Source: Cyanomargarita calcarea GSE-NOS-MK-12-04C (GTDB lineage: Bacteria > Cyanobacteriota > Cyanobacteriia > Cyanobacteriales > Nostocaceae). Taken from it: a stretch of 64,000 nucleotides of DNA. How positions within the stretch are numbered: the stretch's first letter is position 1; every line of letters starts with the position of its first letter. Positions 53,025-62,597 of this stretch are shown one piece after another. A model generated the notes under the pieces. That model searched no databases. It saw only the letters and a program-made list of their open reading frames with translations, and had not been told where the DNA came from. The position numbers and the translations under genes were made by a program. The stretch spans positions 27,558 through 91,557 of the forward strand of contig JAHHGZ010000036.1 of the NCBI GenBank assembly GCA_019359595.1. The letters run 5' to 3'.

Positions 53025-53064
53025 TTAGTCAATGGTCACATATTTCCGCCTGTTTAGTTTAGCA

Positions 53065-53117
53065 AGTGATACCTAGATTCCCTACTTGTTTTAGAAGTCG
53101 GGAATCTAGGTATCACT
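53065..53117. repeat. near-perfect 22-bp hairpin
   Basis: AGTGATACCTAGATTCCC (53065-53082) pairs exactly with GGGAATCTAGGTATCACT (53100-53117). Inside, ACTT pairs with AAGT, leaving a 7-base loop. The core resembles the hairpin at 60205-60247 (AGATCCCCGA...TCGGGGATCT). It lies between the convergent wall-binding and c-di-GMP genes and may terminate either one, or be a mobile hairpin repeat. Confidence 0.65.
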
Positions 53118-53281
53118 TCGGATTTACAAACGCTGTATTGACCCCCACAAATTGAATGAAATTATACTTTTTTCCACACAAATGTAACCATTAAGCTGTG
53201 ATGTTTTTCAATGTATTCAAAAACATACTTTTTCTATAATAAATATAAGAAAACTTATCATTTTTATCTCGTCAGAGAGCT

Positions 53282-55858
53282 TTAAGCGACTAGAACAGAA
53301 GTACTCCCCAAGCGGGATTTAGACTTTCGGAGTAATTTAGTTGCATCTTCAACTGAGACTGGACGGCTGAAAAGAAATCCTTGCATTAATTCACATTCAA
53401 GAATTCGCAATAAATTACGTTGTTCTTCTGTTTCCACACCCTCAGCAACAACAGCAAGATTCAGTCCATGAGCCAAAGCAATTATTGCAGTTGTGATCGC
53501 AGCATCTTTACTATCAAACGTTAAATCTCGGATAAAAGACCTGTCAATTTTTAAAGTATTAATGGGAAAATTTTTCAGATAACTCAAAGAACAATATCCC
53601 GTACCAAAATCGTCCATAGAGATAGAAACACCTATTTTGTGCAACTCCCTCAAAATTGTTTTAGTCAAGTCAATGTTGTACATGGCAATGCTTTCAGTTA
53701 TTTCTAACTCCAAACATTTAGGAGCTAATTTGCTTTCTGACAATACCTGTGCCACTAGATTAGTTAAATTAGATTCTTGAAATTGTCGTGCCGACAAGTT
53801 AACCGCTATCGATAGTGAGGGTAAATCAAGAGTATCCTGCCAAATTTTATTTTGAGTGCATGCAGTTCTCAGAACCCATTCACCAATAGGCACAATTAAT
53901 CCAGTTTCTTCAGCTAAGGGAATAAATTTTCCTGGAGGGATTAAACCTAGTTCTGGGTGTTGCCAACGCAGCAGAGCTTCCATCTTGGTAATTTTACCTG
54001 TAGTGATATTAATCAGCGGTTGGTAATGGATTGTAAATTCTTGTCGCTCTAGGGCATAGTGTAAACTATTTTCTAAAAGTAATAATTCTGAGGCTTGAGA
54101 ATTTATTGTTGAGTGATAAAACTGATAACTATTCCTGGTTTGGGATTTAATGCGATATAATGCCGCATCCGCATGTTTTATTAAAGTTTCTGGATCTTCC
54201 CCATGCATCGGATACAGGGAAATCCCAATACTAGCGCTAATATGCAAGTTGTGATTTTCTATATCAAAACCTGGTTTAAAGGCCGCTAAAATGTCTTCAG
54301 CTATCTGCGCTGCATCTTTGGCATCGTTTATTTCTGACAACAGTATAGTGAATTCATCGCCTCCCCAACGGGCAATAATATCACAATCCCCCAGAAGACT
54401 TGTAAGGCGTTGGGCAACACTTTGCAATAAGCGATCGCCAACAGCATGACCTAATGTGTCATTAATGGTTTTGAAGCGGTCTAAATCCAGAAAACACACT
54501 GCCAGTTTACCGTTGTCTTGATGTGCTTGTGCTAAAGCTGCTGCCAGTCGCTCGTTGAATAAAACTCGATTAGGCAAATCTGTCAACAAATCGTGTAAAG
54601 CTTGATGTCGGATTTTGGCTTCTGCTAGCTTCTGAGCGGTGACATCTCGAAAACTCCAAACTCTACCGACGACTTTGCCCCCAATACGCTGCGGTTGCGA
54701 ATAACGCTCAAAGACTCTACCATCTTTAAAGGCGATCGCATCGTAAATTTGTGCTTCGGGATAACCATACAATTCCCTTACAGTGGCAAGATGCTGCCTG
54801 GGATCTTCTAACTGGCTTACCGCTATTCTCAAGGCTTCTCTGTAATTACCTGAAGCCATCAACAATTCAGGAATGAACCACATCTGGACAAACTTTTGGT
54901 TAAAGCCTGTAATGTTACCTTGACTATCCACAACCAAAATGCCATCAGCAGTAGATTCTAGTGTTGCCTGCTGCAAAGACAGGGATTTTTCCAATTCTCT
55001 TTGTATCCGGTTGCGTTCGCCAATTTCATAAAGCAATTGGGTAGTGCGTTCTTGAACTCTGTTTTCTAGTTGAGAAGCAAAATTTCGGGTTTCTACAATT
55101 GTTGTTTGCAGCGCATTTTCTGCTCGACAGCGTTCATGGGCTAGGGAGATTGCGTCTACTGCTGCTTGCAAAAATTCCACTTCTGATGCTTCCCAAATCC
55201 TGGGTTCCACACAGTCATCAAAGCCAATAAAGCCCAAGAACTTGCCTTTAGCAATAATTGGTAAAACCAAAACTGAAAGTATATTCTGCTTCTCTAAAAT
55301 CTGACGTTCTAATTCGTCGAATTCTGCTACTATGCCAGAAACTATTTCACCACGGGCTAACATTTGCATCCAACGGAGAAAAAATTCTTTATCTGAGATT
55401 TTTTTGAGCTTTTGGTTGTGAATTCTTGGCTGAATCTCAGTATCGCACCACTCTGCTTTCTGACTCGTCAATATATCACCATCTTCGGATTGGTGATTTT
55501 CAAATATGTAAACACGACTGACTTTGCAAGCTTTCCCTAGAGTTTGCAATATTTCCATATAGCATTTAAGGGTGTTATCACAACTGAGCAAAGAGCGTTT
55601 AATTGCTATAAGTGCTTCTAGATAAGTTTCCCGTGACTTGGGGGCAACTTTCCAAGAAGCATTGATTGGCAATAAAATGTGCTGTTTTTTTTTAACAATC
55701 GAGTCATAACTGTTTTCAATACGAAGAGATAATTCGCTAGTTTTGTTTCTATCTGTTCCCTGTAAGTTCCTCTGTTTAACTTTGCTGAAATTAGAGGTAC
55801 AAAAATAAATAAAATTTGCTTCTAAGCAGGTAAATAAACCAAAGATCCAATGCATCAT
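53282..55858 (-). CDS. GAF-PAS-GGDEF-EAL cyclic-di-GMP signalling protein
   Basis: An 858-aa cytosolic signalling protein. A GAF-like domain spans about residues 85-245, a coiled coil 250-285 leads to a PAS domain (~293-410, [21 protein letters not shown]), then GGDEF and EAL domains. The synthase signature [11 protein letters not shown] (~495) is intact, as is [11 protein letters not shown] (~628) with later residues of the phosphodiesterase site ([14 protein letters not shown]). Both activities are possible, and the balance is probably set by GAF/PAS ligands. The N-terminal ~20 residues are hydrophobic ([17 protein letters not shown]) and may attach it to membrane. No partner gene adjoins. 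Confidence 0.88.
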   Translation of the reverse strand: MMHWIFGLFTCLEANFIYFCTSNFSKVKQRNLQGTDRNKTSELSLRIENSYDSIVKKKQHILLPINASWKVAPKSRETYLEALIAIKRSLLSCDNTLKCYMEILQTLGKACKVSRVYIFENHQSEDGDILTSQKAEWCDTEIQPRIHNQKLKKISDKEFFLRWMQMLARGEIVSGIVAEFDELERQILEKQNILSVLVLPIIAKGKFLGFIGFDDCVEPRIWEASEVEFLQAAVDAISLAHERCRAENALQTTIVETRNFASQLENRVQERTTQLLYEIGERNRIQRELEKSLSLQQATLESTADGILVVDSQGNITGFNQKFVQMWFIPELLMASGNYREALRIAVSQLEDPRQHLATVRELYGYPEAQIYDAIAFKDGRVFERYSQPQRIGGKVVGRVWSFRDVTAQKLAEAKIRHQALHDLLTDLPNRVLFNERLAAALAQAHQDNGKLAVCFLDLDRFKTINDTLGHAVGDRLLQSVAQRLTSLLGDCDIIARWGGDEFTILLSEINDAKDAAQIAEDILAAFKPGFDIENHNLHISASIGISLYPMHGEDPETLIKHADAALYRIKSQTRNSYQFYHSTINSQASELLLLENSLHYALERQEFTIHYQPLINITTGKITKMEALLRWQHPELGLIPPGKFIPLAEETGLIVPIGEWVLRTACTQNKIWQDTLDLPSLSIAVNLSARQFQESNLTNLVAQVLSESKLAPKCLELEITESIAMYNIDLTKTILRELHKIGVSISMDDFGTGYCSLSYLKNFPINTLKIDRSFIRDLTFDSKDAAITTAIIALAHGLNLAVVAEGVETEEQRNLLRILECELMQGFLFSRPVSVEDATKLLRKSKSRLGSTSVLVA

Positions 55859-56614
55859 GGTAGTCTCTGCTATAGTACATGGTGTATCATTGTTCTATTT
55901 GTGTTTTCTTCATTTCGATACTAAATGACTTTATTGCATTTTTAGATGCTTGTGTTGCTTTTAATAGCTCATTCTACAACAACATGAACTTTTGAGGATT
56001 GATCCAAACTGTAATTTTAGAGCTTCCGTGTTAGCTCCTTAATGCAAACCACTAGAAAAGTAATGGTTTAATGAAAAAGATAACTTATCATTTTTTGCTC
56101 AGTACTAAATCTTCCATTCACAGTTTACGATTAACTTACTAATTTTTCTGTATGACATTATAGTTGTAAAGAAACTGGTTCGCGAACAATCCTATTTAGG
56201 GATGATACTATAAAAAACTTGATATTTGGGAAAACATTAAACAGTATATTATTTACTCATTTTCCAGATGTTGGATGAATGAGAGTTGACTAAATCTTTA
56301 ATCTCAAATCGGCATTCTCTTAAAGATTTATAATTTCTGATAAATTTTTCTGAACAAACACATACAAAAGTACATACCTCCTCCGTATAAGCCTAGAGAA
56401 AGCCCATAAACATCACACAATTCCGACTCAAGGTTGCCCAATTAGTTAGTTCTTAAAGCAAGCAGAATGTCCCCTTTAAATTTTCTACTAGGAGTCTAAC
56501 AAAAAGTTATACTAATGTGTAGGTTGGAAATACGGAAGTCTTGACTCTTGCGTTTTTTGGTAAAGTATAATTTAGAATTGGGTCTAGAATTACCTATGGC
56601 TGTGTTGGTTTGAA
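55859..56614. other. gene-free AT-rich region
   Basis: I see no coding frame with protein-like features on either strand and no clear repeat. The right side leads into the histidine kinase remnant. The promoter of the GGDEF/EAL gene should lie at its left edge. Confidence 0.4.
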
Positions 56615-56850
56615 TTAGAGCAACTGGCTGACATCGGTAGATGGTTTATGGCTTTGCCAAAGAGGAATCTCTATCTGAAACTCAGTTAGTTTTCCGGGTG
56701 TGGATATACACTTAAGTCAGCCATCCCAATTTGGTAGCTAATTGATAACCCTGAATCTGTACCTTTACTGACTCTCATCCAGTCAATCGGATTACTGAGA
56801 ATATTCATAAATACTTGATTGAGTTACTCAAGATAGCAATCGACCGTCAT
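56615..56850 (-). pseudogene. remnant of a sensor histidine kinase
   Basis: On the minus strand one frame reads QVFMNILSNPIDWM, the N-box of a HATPase domain, then directly KGTDSGLSISYQI, the G2 box. About 60 residues including the G1 box are missing between them. After a stop and frame change the sense continues GKLTEFQIEIPLWQSHKPST and reaches a TAA at 56615-56617, which is the usual end of such kinases (GTEFxIxIPL). No sensor or phosphoacceptor histidine part is recognisable. Confidence 0.6.
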
Positions 56851-57061
56851 TAAGTTGCCATAATTTATGACTATAGTAATCACTTGGATGTTTCCGGTTC
56901 GCTTTCACCCTCCAAACTAAAATTAATACCCATTTTTTTTGGTCAGATCGAGCAAAATCTCAGAACGAGAAGCATTCTCAACAGCGTATCCCCAATGAAA
57001 GCAAAATCGAAAGTCCAAAATGGTATAACTTAGCATTGCGACAATAAACAGGTTCAAGATA

Positions 57062-57934
57062 ATGGTAATAGCTCGAATTGGGATTATTGGTGGTAGCGGT
57101 CTATACAAAATGGATGCGCTGACGGATGTAGAAGAGATGCAAGTCCAGACACCGTTTGGCTCGCCATCAGATGCTTTAATTTTAGGGACATTGGAGGGGA
57201 CACGAGTAGCTTTCTTGCCACGGCACGGCCGCAATCATACGCTTTTGCCTTCTGAGTTACCGTTTCGTGCCAATATTTATGCGATGAAGCAATTGGGTGT
57301 GGAGTATTTAATCTCAGCGAGTGCGGTTGGTTCTCTGAAGGAAGAAGCAAAACCGCTAGATATGGTAGTACCGGATCAGTTTATAGACAGAACGAAAAAT
57401 CGGGTTTCAACCTTTTTTGGTGAGGGTATCGTCGCTCATATTGCTTTTGGTGACCCAGTTTGCCAAAATTTAGCTGCGGTCGTGGCTTCAGCGATCGCTT
57501 CTTTGAATCTCCCAGATGTAACCTTACATCGCAGTGGTACTTATGTCTGCATGGAAGGGCCTGCATTTTCTACGAAGGCAGAATCAAATCTTTACCGCAG
57601 TTGGGGTGCAACGGTGATTGGGATGACAAATTTACCGGAAGCAAAGTTAGCTAGGGAAGCGGAAATTGCCTATGCTACTTTGGCGTTGGTGACAGATTAT
57701 GATTGTTGGCATGAAGACCATGATAGTGTAACAGTGGAGATGGTAATTGCGAATTTGCAGCGCAATGCGGTCAATGCTCAGAAGACGATTCAAGAAACAG
57801 TGCGCCGTTTGAGTGAAAATCCGCCCCACAGTGAGGCACATTCGGCTTTGAAGTATGCGATTTTGACGAATTTGGAGAAAGCGCCATCAGCGACGAAGAA
57901 GAAGTTAGAGTTGTTGTTGAAGAAGTATATTTAG
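57062..57934 (+). CDS. mtnP: S-methyl-5'-thioadenosine phosphorylase
   Basis: A 290-aa enzyme that splits 5'-methylthioadenosine with phosphate to adenine and methylthioribose-1-phosphate in methionine salvage and polyamine metabolism. [15 protein letters not shown] opens it, [20 protein letters not shown] holds the phosphate- and substrate-site residues, and [16 protein letters not shown] (near 161-176) is the purine/substrate motif. [16 protein letters not shown] near 218-233 matches the MTAP-specific Asp pair. Length and motifs are normal. Other salvage genes are not adjacent. Confidence 0.93.
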   Translation: MVIARIGIIGGSGLYKMDALTDVEEMQVQTPFGSPSDALILGTLEGTRVAFLPRHGRNHTLLPSELPFRANIYAMKQLGVEYLISASAVGSLKEEAKPLDMVVPDQFIDRTKNRVSTFFGEGIVAHIAFGDPVCQNLAAVVASAIASLNLPDVTLHRSGTYVCMEGPAFSTKAESNLYRSWGATVIGMTNLPEAKLAREAEIAYATLALVTDYDCWHEDHDSVTVEMVIANLQRNAVNAQKTIQETVRRLSENPPHSEAHSALKYAILTNLEKAPSATKKKLELLLKKYI

Positions 57935-57941
57935 AAGCTAA

Positions 57942-58124
57942 TTGCTGAGTGTTTATACAACACCCAATGGCAAAATCAGAACAAAACACGCACAAGAAAG
58001 CCTCCTGCGCCACGGTTTTCAAGAACCATTCGATATGGTAAAAGATATTATTGAAAACTATTCGCGCAGGACTTTCCGAGCGGATGCTGCTACGGTTTGT
58101 ATACAACGTGCAATCCTGAGTTAG
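57942..58124 (+). pseudogene. 60-codon fragment of an unknown gene upstream of the IscB element
   Basis: An open frame reads VYTTPNGKIRTKHAQESLLR, then HGFQEPFDMVKDIIENY and FRADAATVCIQRAILS. Its composition is protein-like and the length is short for an independent gene. It ends just before the inferred left end of the IscB element, so it could be a truncated or complete small gene whose 3' side was hit by the element. I do not recognise the family. Confidence 0.4.
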
Positions 58125-58133
58125 AAGATATGA

Positions 58134-58360
58134 GAGTATAGGCAAACGGAGTAATCCGTAGTCTATGCGAACCAAACCCCTGAAATTAATTTAATTTAAG
58201 GAAACGTTATTTAGGTCATGATACCTTGGGATTCGCTAGTTCCATGCTCTATCGCTAAAGTTTAAACATCTTGAAAAGGAAGTGATTTTAGCCTAACAAG
58301 CCTTTATAACAAGGTTGAAGCAAACATAACCCAGAAATGGAGAAATTCAACTTAAAAATT
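58134..58360 (+). ncRNA. probable omega-RNA (HEARO-like) of the IscB element
   Basis: IscB nucleases use a structured RNA encoded directly upstream of their gene, known also as HEARO RNA. This 227-bp region has no gene and shows nested pairing: ATAG/CTAT enclosing the hairpin ACGGA-GTAA-TCCGT (near 58148-58161), and close to the gene a hairpin AGCCTT/AAGGTT. It begins right after ATGA (58130-58133), the kind of site I recall next to HEARO elements. The guide would be the ~16 bases just left of the element, GAGTTAGAAGATATGA (58118-58133), by analogy with studied IscB systems. The exact ends are not proven. Confidence 0.65.
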
Positions 58361-59638
58361 ATGTCAAATTTTGTTCTGATTATCGATACAAACAAAAAAC
58401 CCTGTAACCCTGTTCATCCTGGTACAGCACGTCATTTACTTAAATCTGGTAAAGCCGCAGTTTTTAGAAAATATCCTTTTACTTTAATTCTTAAAACTGA
58501 GTCAATTGAACCAGTAACAGAGATTCAACTCAAAATTGACCCAGGTTCAAAAATTACTGGTATTGCTTTAGTTCAAAATAATCAAGTTGTTTTTGGTGCT
58601 GAGTTACAGCATAGAGGACAAACTATTAAAAATAATTTAGAATCACGAAGAAATATTCGTCGTGGTAGAAGAACTAGACATACTAGGTATCGGAAACCTA
58701 GATTTCTGAATCGTGCCCGTCGTCAAGGTCAGTTCAACGCCCCAAGTTTAGAACACAGAGTCAAAACAACTCTTACTTGGGTAAACAAACTAATTAAGTT
58801 TGCTCCAATCTCTGAAATATTCCAAGAGTTAGTAAGGTTTGATTTACAGCAGTATGAGAATCCTGAGATTTCTGGAATTGAATATCAACAAGGTGAATTA
58901 GCTGGTTACGAGGTGAGAGAATATTTACTCGAAAAGTGGGATAGAAAATGCTCCTATTGTGAGATTAAAGATGTGCCTCTCCAAATTGAACATATTCATC
59001 CAAAATCTAAAGGTGGTAGCAACCGGATCTCAAATTTATGTTTAGCTTGTGAGAAATGTAACCTCAAAAAAGGTACGGCTGATATTGAAAAGTTTTTAGC
59101 TAAAAAGCCAGAAATTTTCAAGAGAATTAAAGCTGAAGCTAAACGACCTTTAAAGGATGCCGCAGCAGTTAACTCTACTCGTTGGGCACTTTTCAATCGC
59201 TTAAAAGAAACTGGATTACCAGTAACGACTGCATCCGGAGGTAAAACAAAGTTCAATCGTAGAAGATTAGAATTACCTAAAACACATTGGATTGATGCTG
59301 CGTGTGTTGGTGATGTAGAAACTTTGAAAGTATTGCTAACTAAACCATTGTTAATTAAATCCACTGGGCATGGTTGTAGAAGAATGTGTAGGATAGATAA
59401 ATTTGGATTTCCGTGTTCAGCACCAAAGCAAATTTTTACCCATGTATCCACTGGAGATTTTGTAAAAGTAAAGTTAGCGTCATATAGAAAAAATGTTTTA
59501 GCTGGTACTTATACAGCTAGGGTTAAAACACCAACAGAAAAAGGATGTGAAGTGGTGATAAATGGGGTTAGGGTAGGGTTTTCAAATATGAAAGATGTTT
59601 TAACGGTTCACCATAGTGATGGTTACAGCTACGTTTAA
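58361..59638 (+). CDS. iscB: IscB RNA-guided endonuclease
   Basis: A 425-aa OMEGA nuclease, ancestor type of Cas9. The N-terminal PLMP-like domain (NKKPCNPVHPGTARHLLKSG, AAVFRKYPFTLIL) comes first. RuvC-I follows with LKIDPGSKITGIALV, then an arginine-rich bridge helix (RRNIRRGRRTRHTRYRKPRF). RuvC-II is EIFQELVRFDLQ, the HNH domain is CSYCEIKDVPLQIEHIHPKS with LCLACEKCNLKKGT, and RuvC-III is KTHWIDAACVG. All catalytic residues (Asp, Glu, His, His/Asp) are present, so nicking or cutting of both strands is plausible. The start at 58361 fits the usual MSNxVxVxDTNKKP opening; an ATG 24 bases earlier is also possible. No tnpA adjoins. Confidence 0.9.
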   Translation: MSNFVLIIDTNKKPCNPVHPGTARHLLKSGKAAVFRKYPFTLILKTESIEPVTEIQLKIDPGSKITGIALVQNNQVVFGAELQHRGQTIKNNLESRRNIRRGRRTRHTRYRKPRFLNRARRQGQFNAPSLEHRVKTTLTWVNKLIKFAPISEIFQELVRFDLQQYENPEISGIEYQQGELAGYEVREYLLEKWDRKCSYCEIKDVPLQIEHIHPKSKGGSNRISNLCLACEKCNLKKGTADIEKFLAKKPEIFKRIKAEAKRPLKDAAAVNSTRWALFNRLKETGLPVTTASGGKTKFNRRRLELPKTHWIDAACVGDVETLKVLLTKPLLIKSTGHGCRRMCRIDKFGFPCSAPKQIFTHVSTGDFVKVKLASYRKNVLAGTYTARVKTPTEKGCEVVINGVRVGFSNMKDVLTVHHSDGYSYV

Positions 59639-59728
59639 CTATTTTACACTACCTTATTTTGAGATTAGATGTGTTGACATTCTAACTGTATCATTTGCAA
59701 CTGGTTAGTTACTTCTGCTCTTACTGCA

Positions 59729-60148
59729 TTAGTTTGGAATTAATTTTTGAAAACGTATATCCTCTCTGAGCGCATCAAAGATAGGTTCTGTTTTTGCTAA
59801 TTCTGTATACCTATCGGCAATTAACTCAATTGCCTCATTTAGACTTTCAAGAGCTAAATCAATATTGCCTTCTAATGTATGGTAGCGAGCTTTAGTATAC
59901 CAAACCCAGTGAAAGTCAGGTTGAAGTTCTAAGCATTTATCATAGCAATAAATTGCTTCATGATATCGTTTTAAATCTCTAAGAGCATGACCGCAACCAA
60001 ACCATGCCATAGAGTAGTCAATCTTGATTTTGATTGCCTTTTCATAAGAGAAAAGTGCTTCTTCATAGCACCCTATTCTTCTCAACGGTCTACCACGATT
60101 AACCCAGGCTATGTAATTATCCTGTTGTTTTTCAATTGCGCAGCGGGC
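59729..60148 (-). pseudogene. 5'-truncated TPR gene
   Basis: A TPR protein piece. The open frame from a TAA at 60149-60151 reads CAIEKQQDNYIAWVNRGRPL, then RRIGCYEEALFSYEKAIKIK, and two further TPR units plus the C-terminal FDALREDIRFQKLI. There is no ATG or GTG at its start; only a TTG at 60085 inside a repeat unit. Just upstream an ATG near 60164 opens a different frame, so a frameshift or nonsense change seems to have cut the N-terminus. If TTG were used, a 118-aa protein would result. Confidence 0.55.
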
Positions 60149-60204
60149 TTATTTATTTTCATAACATTTTCCTAGGTTTAAACTCACAACTGAATTGCCC
60201 TTAC

Positions 60205-60247
60205 ACTCCAGATCCCCGATTTCTTAAAGAAGTCGGGGATCTGGAGT
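60205..60247. terminator. long perfect hairpin downstream of the caspase-fold gene
   Basis: ACTCCAGATCCCCGA (60205-60219) pairs exactly with TCGGGGATCTGGAGT (60233-60247), and the inner TTTCTT/AAGAAG-like bases pair further. It shares its core with the hairpin at 53065-53117. It lies after the stop of the minus-strand caspase-fold gene, and a terminator function is possible. Confidence 0.6.
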
Positions 60248-60294
60248 AGATATAAAATCCCCCACTATTCCTAACTGATAATTATTAACATTAA

Positions 60295-62424
60295 TTAAAC
60301 AACCTGATAAATAAAGCTGAAACTTGCCCAATTCTTCACATCCCAGAGATAAAAGTCACCAGTTTGATTTGTGTCTGTTTTCTGGGTGCTGGCATTATGT
60401 AAGTCTTGCAGCAGTGCTTGTGTAACTTCTATGGGGTTTAATAAGGGGGCAATGCGCTGCTGCTGTACACCCGGATGTTTGGCAGTCAGCCGTGCTAGGG
60501 TTTGGGTAAAGGGTGCGACACTTATAATTAATTGGGTTTCACTTGCTAAATTTGGTCCTTGTACGAGCCATTCAAAACCGACTGTGGTTTGCGGTACGAT
60601 GCGAGTTTCTCCTGGAGCGATGACTACATCTGTGAGTAATGCTTTGGCTGCCGACGTGTCCGATGTGCCACTATTTTGCCAGGGATAGAGCGCGATCGCA
60701 TTTTTGGCACTATCTAAACCAAGTATCATTAAATATACTGGGCGATCGCTCATGTTTTGGACTCGATACTGGATGCGGCTACCAATGGCAACTGTGGGTG
60801 TTTGAGTGCTGGATATTTTGAGTAAGGTATTTCGTAAGGTTTCCCGTTGGATGACTGTCCGTGGTGAAATGCCGTTGGTTATTTCTAAACTTGCTTTCAC
60901 CGCTAAACGGGAAGATGCTTCGTTTTCTGTTAGTCGCCAAAATTTTGCTGCTAGCAGAATTCGTAGTTTTGGTGTTAACCTTTGGACTGCAAGTTTGACT
61001 GCTTCTCCTGCTTCCCCTGATGTATTGGGTATTAATTCGCTACCAAGTGAAAATAAAGCATAGCTACTGGGAGACACCATCATTTCAGAATATTTTACTT
61101 CTGGCAGCTTACTAAATACATAATCAGCACTTTGTTCTCCAGCTACAATTGTTGATATGTGAGAAACTGTTGCAAAGGCGCTTGTAGCATCTACACGTTC
61201 AATTCTTTCTAGTTTAGTGTCGAGGGCAACTGTTAAACTAATATTCCGGGGTATAACTCTGACTGCTTCTTGTACGAGTTGCCCGACGAATAGAGGTGTT
61301 GTAATCTCCCCTTCAATTTGGGCTTTTGCGTCTAATCCAGTCCGCGATCGCACAATCATCTGTACATTTGCAGCATCACCCGTTACTAGTTTGAATTGAG
61401 AATTCACTCCATATTCTGCCAGAACTTGTGGGGGTAGTCCACCCAACCATAAATGGACTGTTTTCCCATCCTCTTCGATTGCTGTCACCACTCCTTCTGC
61501 ACCAATTGAGTTTGAGGAAAGAAAATTTTCAAAAAGTAGTGCAAGTTGTTGATTTTTCTTTCCATTCAACAATGCTGGTTGTTGTTTCCCACCCAACTGT
61601 TGGATGGAACTGGCGATCGCGTTTAGGCTAAATTGAATTGTTGTTGCTGGGGTTGTCTCCCACAAATACTGCGTCAAGGCATAGGTAAATAAACCAGCGC
61701 TAAAACCAGAGAATAAGACTTCTCTCGCCAACTCTTTCGGGTCGGAGGTTGCGGTTAAAATAGTGCTGAGTCTTGTGTCCTGGGTCTTGAGTTGTGTTTG
61801 AAAGTCGAGTTCTGCTGCTGCTATCTGTGCTATATATGATAATTTATGAGCGCGAACTCCTAAACCCACTGCTAACCCTGGATTGGGAGCATTATAACTC
61901 GTATCTAATATTGCAGTTACCTTGTTTGTAGGAAGCGATCGCAATAATAAAAACAGTGTTTCTTCCAGCAGACAGTTGACAATTTTATTATTTTGTGAAG
62001 TCTCAACGGTATCGGCGGTGAGTAAGGCATTTTGCGAATTTACACGAGTGCCATAGCCGCTAAAATGGAAAATAACCACATCACCAAGTGAAGCTTGTTT
62101 GACGAGATGATCCAAAAAAGCAGTTTCGATGAATTCCCTGCTAGCTTGTTCGTCAGTCAAAGTCAGAATATCTGACGCTTGAAAACCGCATCTGTAAATT
62201 AAAAGTTCCTTTTGCAGTTCCACATCCGTCAGACAACCAGCTAGAGCCGGAATTTGTGGATACTGATTGACACCTACCAACAAAGCCAACTTACGGGAGT
62301 TGGGTTGTGCTAAAGCTTGGTAATAAGGGTTTCCTAATGTCAACCAACCAGCTTCAGTCGCCCCCATTATTGTAAGTATAGAGCCAATCCGTTGTAAAAA
62401 CGTCCGCCGCTTCATCATTCGCAC
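60295..62424 (-). CDS. Tat-exported caspase-fold protein with replaced catalytic dyad
   Basis: A 709-aa protein. KRRTFLQRIGSILTIMG is a twin-arginine-type signal. Residues ~42-280 form a caspase/orthocaspase p20-like domain (RKLALLVGVNQYPQIPALAG, GCLTDVELQKELL). At the catalytic His site it reads HFSGYGTRV (Tyr for His, ~123), and at the Cys site ILDTSYNAPNPG (Thr-Ser for the Cys, ~176). Both catalytic residues are thus missing. Residues ~285-500 are not recognised. The remainder (IQYRVQNMSDRPVYLMILGL and VAPGETRIVPQTTVG) looks like a DUF4384-type domain. The start is GTG or one of two following ATGs. It is likely a regulatory pseudoenzyme in the periplasm. Confidence 0.8.
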   Translation of the reverse strand: MRMMKRRTFLQRIGSILTIMGATEAGWLTLGNPYYQALAQPNSRKLALLVGVNQYPQIPALAGCLTDVELQKELLIYRCGFQASDILTLTDEQASREFIETAFLDHLVKQASLGDVVIFHFSGYGTRVNSQNALLTADTVETSQNNKIVNCLLEETLFLLLRSLPTNKVTAILDTSYNAPNPGLAVGLGVRAHKLSYIAQIAAAELDFQTQLKTQDTRLSTILTATSDPKELAREVLFSGFSAGLFTYALTQYLWETTPATTIQFSLNAIASSIQQLGGKQQPALLNGKKNQQLALLFENFLSSNSIGAEGVVTAIEEDGKTVHLWLGGLPPQVLAEYGVNSQFKLVTGDAANVQMIVRSRTGLDAKAQIEGEITTPLFVGQLVQEAVRVIPRNISLTVALDTKLERIERVDATSAFATVSHISTIVAGEQSADYVFSKLPEVKYSEMMVSPSSYALFSLGSELIPNTSGEAGEAVKLAVQRLTPKLRILLAAKFWRLTENEASSRLAVKASLEITNGISPRTVIQRETLRNTLLKISSTQTPTVAIGSRIQYRVQNMSDRPVYLMILGLDSAKNAIALYPWQNSGTSDTSAAKALLTDVVIAPGETRIVPQTTVGFEWLVQGPNLASETQLIISVAPFTQTLARLTAKHPGVQQQRIAPLLNPIEVTQALLQDLHNASTQKTDTNQTGDFYLWDVKNWASFSFIYQVV

Positions 62425-62466
62425 TTCAGCCCTCAGCCCATCAGCTATCAGCTTAAAGGGCTGAAG
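62424..62466. promoter_or_regulatory. inverted repeat over the translation start of the caspase-fold gene
   Basis: CTTCAGCCCT (62424-62433) and AGGGCTGAAG (62457-62466) are a perfect 10-bp inverted repeat spaced by 23 bases. In the minus-strand mRNA this hairpin would end at the start codon and could limit translation, or it could be an operator. Heptamer-like GCTGATG/GCTGAGG units lie within. Confidence 0.4.
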
Positions 62467-62597
62467 TCTGTAGGGTAAAGAGAATTCTTATACTGTTTGC
62501 TGTTTAAAATGTGTTTTATTTGAAGACGCACCAGAGTTGTAGTGCGCCAAGGCAACGAAAGCAGAGTGGAAACTGACATCAAGAATCCCGTGTAGGT

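Noticed and set aside
58337..59638. Cas9 or a simple HNH homing nuclease
   Set aside because: The protein is ~425 aa with a PLMP domain and lacks the Cas9 recognition lobe; split RuvC around HNH fits IscB.
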